DNA of 64,000 nucleotides from Diplocarpon mali. Lineage: Eukaryota > Ascomycota > Leotiomycetes > Helotiales > Drepanopezizaceae. The stretch lies in contig JAENRP010000027.1 of the NCBI GenBank assembly GCA_024741835.1, forward strand, positions 62,001 through 126,000, given 5' to 3'. Below are positions 58,919 to 64,000 of this stretch, piece by piece. The position numbers and the translations under genes are program-made. Below the pieces are notes generated by a model. The model had not been told where the DNA came from, did not search any database, and worked only from the letters and a program-made list of their open reading frames with translations. The stretch's first letter is position 1. Each line of letters opens with the position of its first letter.

Positions 58919-59512
58919 TCATTCCCTCTCCTTATTACAGTGGCTTTTGTTCAAAGGCTCGTAGTCATAGTCCATCTCATTACTAGGACGGTCGATGTGG
59001 CTCAGAGGTTCGTATTTATAGCCAATCTCAGCACCAGACGAGTTATAGGCCAGCTCATAGCCGCGGTCCAGTTGAGCTCCAGGGCCGGCAACAATGTACG
59101 AAGACTCGGCCCCGTGGCCAATCTTGACTTCCGGACACTCCAGCTCGTACCCAGCAGACAAGTAATCATGTGTCTTCTCTGACTTTTTTCCAGCTTCGAG
59201 CTGTTGTCTTTGCCGCTCACCCTGAACGTCAAGAGCAGGCTTCCGCTGTTTCGAGACCGCCTCCTGTTCCCCGGGAGCCTTTCTCTCCTGCAGAGCCCGC
59301 TCTCCCGCTCGCTCGTCCTCCCAGCGCTCTTGTTCATCCTCCTGGAATGCTCTGACGATCCTCTGCCCTTCTTCATAATCCTCCATATCTGCGATGCAGA
59401 GATTGTAGCTGAGCATAAAGTCGTACATGCTTCGCCATCCCATGGATTTGAGGAATACGGACTGGCTCATGTCTTTGGGCTGCACATCTGATGTCTTCGG
59501 TTGAGATGCCAT
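58919..59512 (-). CDS. hypothetical protein, charged and coiled-coil-like with YEPL repeats
   Basis: A single 197-codon exon from ATG (59,512) to TGA. The N-terminus (about 17-60) is mixed: QSVFLKSMGWRSMYDFMLSY then CIADMEDYEEGQRIVRAF. Residues about 55-110 are very rich in Glu, Arg, Gln and Lys and would form a helix or coiled coil. The C-terminal 80 residues hold imperfect repeats around tyrosine: GYELECPEV, GYELAYNSSGAEIGYKYEPL and DYDYEPL. No signal peptide or membrane segment. I do not recognise the family. Long frames on the plus strand over the same bases are shadows, since their composition (Leu/Pro/Ser-rich) is that of antisense translation. The start context is CTATGGCAT. Confidence 0.6.
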   Translation of the reverse strand: MASQPKTSDVQPKDMSQSVFLKSMGWRSMYDFMLSYNLCIADMEDYEEGQRIVRAFQEDEQERWEDERAGERALQERKAPGEQEAVSKQRKPALDVQGERQRQQLEAGKKSEKTHDYLSAGYELECPEVKIGHGAESSYIVAGPGAQLDRGYELAYNSSGAEIGYKYEPLSHIDRPSNEMDYDYEPLNKSHCNKERE

Positions 59513-60049
59513 AGGAGCGATGGGGAGGCTCGCGGTGAGCGTGTCCAGTTTAAATCGATGGTTTGTTTTGTATCGCTTTTCTGTCTCGGCTGCTCTGGTA
59601 TTGTGGATGGAGAGTTGAGTAGTGGGATCCGGGGATTTTCAAATTTATGGTCGACAACTTTAGCGAGGGCCGGTGGCAGGAGCGAACATGCTCGATGGAC
59701 TTACTAGCATATTGATATTATCAGCATTTGGCGGCTCAGAGATTCATTTCTTGTGTACCGGTGGTATCCTAATGTTCAATTACCAGTAAATACACCTTGA
59801 GTTGAGATTCACTTGCGGGTGTCAGATCGAAACTCGTTTCTCAGTCCATTGGTATACTCATCAAATTTGATTCAAGAGAACTTCTCATGACGGACTACTG
59901 GGCCTACATTATCATCCTAAAATATCTTCTATATTCTTTTCAAAGCCCAGCAAATTAAAAGCCCTGTCAAAACCAGTTCAAGGATTCTGGGGCGTAGACA
60001 TGGAGACTTTCTCTAAGCCAGCCATTTCCATATTCTGCTATATGATTCC
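59513..60049. other. intergenic, nothing supported
   Basis: Upstream region of the 58,919-59,512 gene and downstream of the next minus-strand exon. No frame with protein character. Confidence 0.35.
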
Positions 60050-60424
60050 TCATAAACTACTCTTCCCTGTAGTCCAGAAGATCCTTTTGACAGAACCGAC
60101 AAGCCTAAATAGACTGTACACTCTCTTCTCTTCGGAAAGCTGTGGAACTACAGGAACCACAGCGCTGGTCTTCTTCTGCACCAGCGGGGGCAGCCTTACG
60201 GCTACTGTGCTCACTGCACTTGTATAGCTGCTAGTATCAGGTAAAATCTCTGGCTTTCTGATTACGGGTGTACTTTTCAAAGCACGATCATCGATTGATT
60301 GATCTGGCTCAGTATTGTGTTCTCTTTCTTCGTCCGAAACATTTACAACAGAAACTTCGGTGCCTCCTTGACGGCTCTCTTTTGATTCCTCTGTTATATC
60401 CTCTCCAATATCAATCTCAGCTGG
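60050..60424 (-). CDS. last exon of an unknown gene
   Basis: The minus strand is open for 124 codons to a TGA at 60,050 and reads as a hydrophilic protein: EIDIGEDITEESKESRQGGT, VVNVSDEEREHNTEPDQSID, KSTPVIRKPEILPD, LPPLVQKKTSAVVPVVPQL, SLFRLVGSVKRIFWTTGKSS. At its 5' edge a branch-site-like CTAAC lies about 12 bases before the acceptor CATAAG (AG at 60,426-60,425), so the exon probably starts at 60,424. I could not find the donor or first exon with confidence; a candidate start is an ATG near 60,600. An ATG within the exon (60,280) would give a shorter protein, which is less likely since the open, acidic text extends beyond it. No domain recognised. Confidence 0.45.
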   Translation of the reverse strand, partial: PAEIDIGEDITEESKESRQGGTEVSVVNVSDEEREHNTEPDQSIDDRALKSTPVIRKPEILPDTSSYTSAVSTVAVRLPPLVQKKTSAVVPVVPQLSEEKRVYSLFRLVGSVKRIFWTTGKSSL

Positions 60425-61038
60425 CTTATGTTGTGTACAGTTAGATTAAGGCTTGATATCTATGAGCCCCTAGATTTGCGCCTCTTCTCACTTAAAAAAA
60501 ATAAAAATAAAGTAAAAACCTTTAGAAGTCTCAAGGCTTTTGGGAATTGTTACTTGTCTCTTCGATCTTTGGGAAATTACAGAATATCTGAATAGTTTTC
60601 ATATTGCTTATAAGTATTTTTGAATCTCAATTTGTTATTTGAGTTGACGAGTGATGCAAGATTTGTAAAACTGCTGGACATGTGTGTCATACAGGCTTGA
60701 TGAATTGTTTGTAAAAAGTCAGAATCATCTCATTATACAAAAATGGGCAGTAAACGCTAGCAGATATATGTTTTCAGTGCCACAATAGGCTATCAATTGT
60801 CACAAATTCAAGTGAGAAGGCACAGTGAATGCCCGCGACTTGAATTCAATTTATTCCCAAACAATGCAAGCTAATAGTTATAGGAAAAGGAGAAGAACTC
60901 TCTAGTCATCGCCACTGGACAAAAAACCAGGACGCCGCGATGACAAAAGTGTCAATGAGACTCATATACAGCTGTGAGCAGGCCCAAAGAAAAGTCCATA
61001 ATACTGTAAAATGAAACGAAGCAAATAAAGAAACAGAA
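60425..61038. other. upstream part of the preceding gene or intergenic
   Basis: AT-rich, with runs of A/T near 60,495-60,525. No convincing exon; the first exon of the 60,050 gene may lie here. Confidence 0.3.
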
Positions 61039-61770
61039 CTATTCTTCCACGCAATTACAGGAGCTTGCAGAGTTCGCAGTAGACAATGTTGGACGCTGCT
61101 CTTTCTTGGATCCCTTTGGTACGTCTAAGAGTGTGATATCAGCGCCCTTCTTCATCTTGAGCTTCAGACCTGCAATCTGGGACCCGTCTATCTCGGAATT
61201 TGGAGTCTTAATGAGGTTGGTCGGCGGAGGCGCAGGTTCGTTTGTCTTGGTGCGGGAGAAGAAGCCCGACTTCTTGGACTTTAAAGACGGAGCGGCTGAC
61301 TTCGACTCTCTACTATTTTTCGTTTCATCCTTCTTCTTCGCAGCTTCTTGCTTCTTCGCCTTCTTTTCCTGCTTGGCTTCCTCCTTTTTCTTGGCGGCCT
61401 CAATCTTCAAGGCTTTCTTTTGACTCTTTGCCTCCTCCACCTTCTTCTCTGCTTCAGTTTTCAAAGAAACTCTGGCTTTCTGAGCTTCCTCTACCATCTT
61501 GGCCGTGGCTTCTGCACACTTCAAGGCTTCTTTGGTTGCCTCACGCTGCTTAGCCTCTTCTTGCTTCCGAAGCTCTTCGTGTTTCTTGGCAGCGGCCTCG
61601 TGCTTTTTGGCTGCGGTCTCAAACTTGGTTCCGGACGGAGTTTTGGCCAGGGCTGTCTCTGAATCTCTCGTTGCTTTGGACGATTTTGATCGGGGGAGAG
61701 CGGGTCTTGATTTTGTTGTAAAGTTCTGGGCATCTTTGAGAGAAGGTTGGGCCGATCCGAAGAGACCCAT
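61039..61770 (-). CDS. hypothetical lysine/glutamate/alanine-rich protein
   Basis: 243 codons from an ATG at 61,770 to a stop at 61,039. Residues about 55-170 are a long Ala/Lys/Glu run with repeated AKKHE, EEAKQ and KKK(E/D)E patterns, likely a single helix or coiled coil. The C-terminus has a basic SKKSGFFSRTK stretch, a Pro-rich patch and ends NSASSCNCVEE. The open frame extends upstream to 61,989 and encodes IKAQLKRIEESQKQIVDLR and a Pro/Ser linker, so the true start is probably upstream. The bases 61,990-61,900 also read as protein in a different frame (SYEDSPDNYSYRQTIPIDFM), so an intron or frame change near 61,900-62,010 is likely. Similar composition occurs in many unrelated proteins, so no function is given. 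Confidence 0.55.
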   Translation of the reverse strand: MGLFGSAQPSLKDAQNFTTKSRPALPRSKSSKATRDSETALAKTPSGTKFETAAKKHEAAAKKHEELRKQEEAKQREATKEALKCAEATAKMVEEAQKARVSLKTEAEKKVEEAKSQKKALKIEAAKKKEEAKQEKKAKKQEAAKKKDETKNSRESKSAAPSLKSKKSGFFSRTKTNEPAPPPTNLIKTPNSEIDGSQIAGLKLKMKKGADITLLDVPKGSKKEQRPTLSTANSASSCNCVEE

Positions 61771-61989
61771 GTTGGATGGCGAGGGAGTTGGTGCTGGTGC
61801 TTGGTAGGATACTCTGACTTCTACGTCTCTGGCCCGTAAATCTACAATCTGCTTCTGGGACTCTTCGATCCGTTTCAGTTGAGCTTTGATATCAGCGCGA
61901 GCGGCTAGCAGCAGGCTTGTTGCTGGTCGACGTAAGACATAAAATCGATAGGAATAGTTTGCCGGTAGGAATAGTTGTCCGGAGAGTCT

Positions 61990-62624
61990 TCATATGATGG
62001 GGAGGAGTTCTGATTTATGACGAAGTGGGTAGAAATACAATTTGGTTCAGAAGGAAGCCACGAAATCAATTATTTACACACGGAAGGTTGTATTTTTGAC
62101 TATCCAGTAGGGAAGGCGCGGCCACGCTTATCAAGACCATGTCTATGTCGCAGCATTCGAATAAATCAAAAAACCTGTGAAGAGTAGCAGAAGCTCTAGC
62201 ATAGCTTTAATCATGATATGTGAGCGTATTTGCGCTGCAGTCATGCTTGTATAAAATTATATTCTAATGTTTATTTGCATTTTCAATGTCTGGCGAGACT
62301 CCACTTAAGCGGCTACTTGATTAAGACTCAGAATCACTAGCTTTCGGCACCTAATGGATTGCAGGTGAATCAATTAAAGCATCTGAAATAACCCGATGGT
62401 AATATCGCAGGCCTGGCAGCAAATCCTTGCTTGGTCAGAACCAAGTTGAAACGCGTTCTACTAAGTGTTAAAACTTAGAGTACCTGAAAAAATTAGCATT
62501 TAGGATCAGATGAAATATCTAGCTATATAAGAAGCTCACAATGGCTTCGCTAGGAGAAAGCTTCCACATCTGCTATACCCTACTCTCAGGAGACCTTTCT
62601 AAGCAGCTCTAAATAGTGTCTGGC
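61990..62624. other. 5' region of the preceding gene, then intergenic
   Basis: The minus strand at 62,010-62,140 has an intron-like text with a GTGTAAAT donor-like site and an ATAAATCAG acceptor-like site, and a possible first exon (MVLISVAAPSLLDSQKYN). These were not joined with confidence to the 61,039 gene. The remainder is AT-rich without a gene. Confidence 0.3.
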
Positions 62625-63151
62625 TCAGTTCAGCAAATCGACCGTAAACATCTCCCAGTATCCCACCAGTGGCTGCGTATCCTCATACAACCAGCTTTTA
62701 CAAAAGCGCTTCCCATCTATCCGGAGAAATATTCCCGAAATCGCCACTGATGCGATCGTGTTTATTCCATCTGGTTCAGACCAGAACTGTAAGATCTCCT
62801 GCCCTATCAGCGCAGGTACATTTCCCCCAGCATATAGACAGCTGGTAGTTCCCAACCCATCACAAGACCAGATAGACTTGTTTCAGTCGCTGGTGTCGAG
62901 ATGTGGGATTGCTCCCAGTTCAAGTTTCTTGGGTGCGCGGATGGAGAAGGTTCTGTTTCGTGGCTATCAGTGTAGAGGGTAGAGAGAGGACACCAGGCTT
63001 GGGATGTGGTGGTGGAGCCGCCGTCAGGCACTTGGAAAGCTCGAGTGACTTTGCCGTCGATGCTTTAGAGTTGGTTGCCGATGATATGTCCTGCTGTGAA
63101 TAGGGAGGGTAGGATGCACTGGGACGCGACTTTGAGGACCAACGCTAACAT
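62625..63151 (-). pseudogene. broken gene for a small secreted Cys-containing protein
   Basis: Starts with a signal-peptide-like MLALVLKVASQCILPSLFTA at 63,151. After 28 codons there is a TAA (63,065-63,067). The same frame continues SIDGKVTRAFQVPDGGSTTT and ends in a frame change near 62,905, after which the frame ending at 62,625 continues: IWSCDGLGTTSCLYAGGNVP, EPDGINTIASVAISGIFLRI, SWLYEDTQPLVGYWEMFTVD. Together this would be about 170 residues with a signal peptide and several Cys. Family not recognised. One stop and one frameshift make it a likely pseudogene; an unusual intron is less likely as no splice sites flank the stop. Confidence 0.45.
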
Positions 63152-63507
63152 TGTGTAAAAGTTTGTAGACGATTTTACAATTTTAAACAGAGATCATGCT
63201 GGGGTTTATAAAGACGTAGAGTCTGGACCAACGTGACGACATGATTTGTGGCTGAATAGTAGAGGACAAAGAGTATAGCGGATTTAAACGAAAGTTCTGG
63301 CAACATTTTCTAGGTCCAGAGTTGGCTCTGAAAGAAGAAATGTGCCTTATGAGTTTTAGTCTCACAGTTATCCACAGCTTAAAAAAGATTTATTTGCCAA
63401 AGTTGATACCTCAATATCTTTGCTTCAGCAGGCATCTTCATATCTCGACTGCCACGTGATAATTACTTATCGAAGATAAAAATCAATTTCCAGTTAAGAT
63501 TGTATTT
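63152..63507. other. spacer between two broken secreted-protein genes
   Basis: No gene. Upstream region of the 62,625-63,151 pseudogene. Confidence 0.35.
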
Positions 63508-64000
63508 CTAAAGATTAAGAACTTCAGCGTTGTGATATTCCGATTTCTTGATGAAATACATGTCACAGAAACGATCCCCAAGATCGACTTTCTCAACCTC
63601 CATCTCATCTGCTAGTCTGCAAGGAAGAAAGTCGCAGTAAAGTTTCGATGTATATCTGGGCGGTATTTTGACTCGCAAAGTATTTACCGACCGTGGAGTT
63701 ATTCTCGTTTCTCTGAACATTCCGAGAAAATTTTAAGTGCAGGGAATCGCTTGTATCAAAATAACGTCTTCAAACTCATCGAAGAGATATCCTAGGCCTG
63801 TAGATCCAGTGTTTTCGGTCGCATGCCCTGGTGGAACATCTGGTGTAGCTACTGCCTCGCTAAGGTCGCAATCACAATAAAAATAAATTTGCTCTGGAGT
63901 CTTACTATAGGAAATACGGCAATTCCGTATACTTGACGTACATGTAAATGCAAGAAACAATTCTGCTATTAGGACAAAGATAATACTTGAATGGATGTAG
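63508..64000 (-). pseudogene. broken gene for a small secreted protein, cut by the window end
   Basis: The minus-strand frame is open from the window edge. It starts with a hydrophobic segment (SIIFVLIAELFLAFTCTSS, about 63,985-63,925) like a signal peptide, then CRISYSKTPEQIYFYCDCDL, GYLFDEFEDVILIQAIPCT. A TAA at 63,733-63,735 interrupts it. The same frame then continues NFLGMFRETRITPRSVNTLR, YCDFLPCRLADEMEVEKVDL and DMYFIKKSEYHNAEVLNL to a stop at 63,508. The protein would be about 160 residues with several Cys. One base change (CAA to TAA) would account for the break. The start codon lies outside the window. Confidence 0.5.

Noticed and set aside
61106..61662. Leu/Phe/Ser-rich plus-strand frames
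   Set aside because: Antisense of the Lys/Glu-rich gene; AAG/GAG codons read backwards give CTT/CTC (Leu) and TTC (Phe).

Overview
This is nuclear DNA of a filamentous ascomycete (Pezizomycotina). The support is short spliceosomal introns of about 56-120 bp, a Gyp7-type Rab GTPase-activating protein, and a large AT-rich block of retrotransposons carrying the mark of repeat-induced point mutation (RIP): duplicated copies differ by C/T and G/A transitions and codons such as CAG, CAA and TGG have become stops. I cannot fix the genus from the sequence.

Layout. Bases 1 to about 36,040 are a retrotransposon graveyard with no host gene. From left to right I see an unassigned AT-rich stretch, a Ty3/gypsy remnant on the minus strand (about 900-6,771), a Ty1/copia remnant on the plus strand (about 6,780-10,990), a weak minus-strand gag-like stretch, and then a nested cluster. 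In the cluster, copia element I (minus strand, 13,565-19,600, two 195-bp LTRs, TSD ATATA) lies inside a relative, copia II (plus strand, 13,035-13,564 and 19,601-23,708). Next is copia III (plus strand, 23,709-25,845 and 33,914-36,040), split by a complete but RIP-mutated chromodomain-type gypsy element IV (25,846-33,913, two 294-bp LTRs, TSD CCTTT). The copia elements carry dispersed, imperfectly palindromic GC-rich units with a GACTCCTAGGCC...GCGAGTC core, sometimes as in-frame tandem arrays. This is the most unusual pattern in the window.

From about 36,040 on, base composition is normal. Two genes are clear: a Gyp7-like TBC-domain GAP (minus strand, 45,139-47,885, four exons, first intron GC-AG) and a secreted endonuclease/exonuclease/phosphatase-fold protein (plus strand, 53,782-55,843, four exons). 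Probable genes of unknown function lie on the minus strand at 58,919-59,512, 60,050-60,424 (a last exon) and 61,039-61,770. Between them are decayed host genes at 37,453-38,939, 39,801-40,603, 40,760-41,176, 56,529-57,129, 62,625-63,151 and 63,508-64,000. Most are broken by stops that one C-to-T change could have made. There are also a RIP-degraded Tc1/mariner remnant (41,650-42,716), three solo LTRs of one short family with 5-bp target duplications, a decayed intron-containing tRNA-Met-like sequence, and a 36-bp near-perfect palindrome.

The two intact genes have unrelated roles (endosome/vacuole Rab control; secreted nuclease or phosphoesterase). I see no gene cluster acting as a pathway. 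The window reads as an AT-rich, transposon-dominated isochore next to a gene-poor border where single-copy genes are also decaying.
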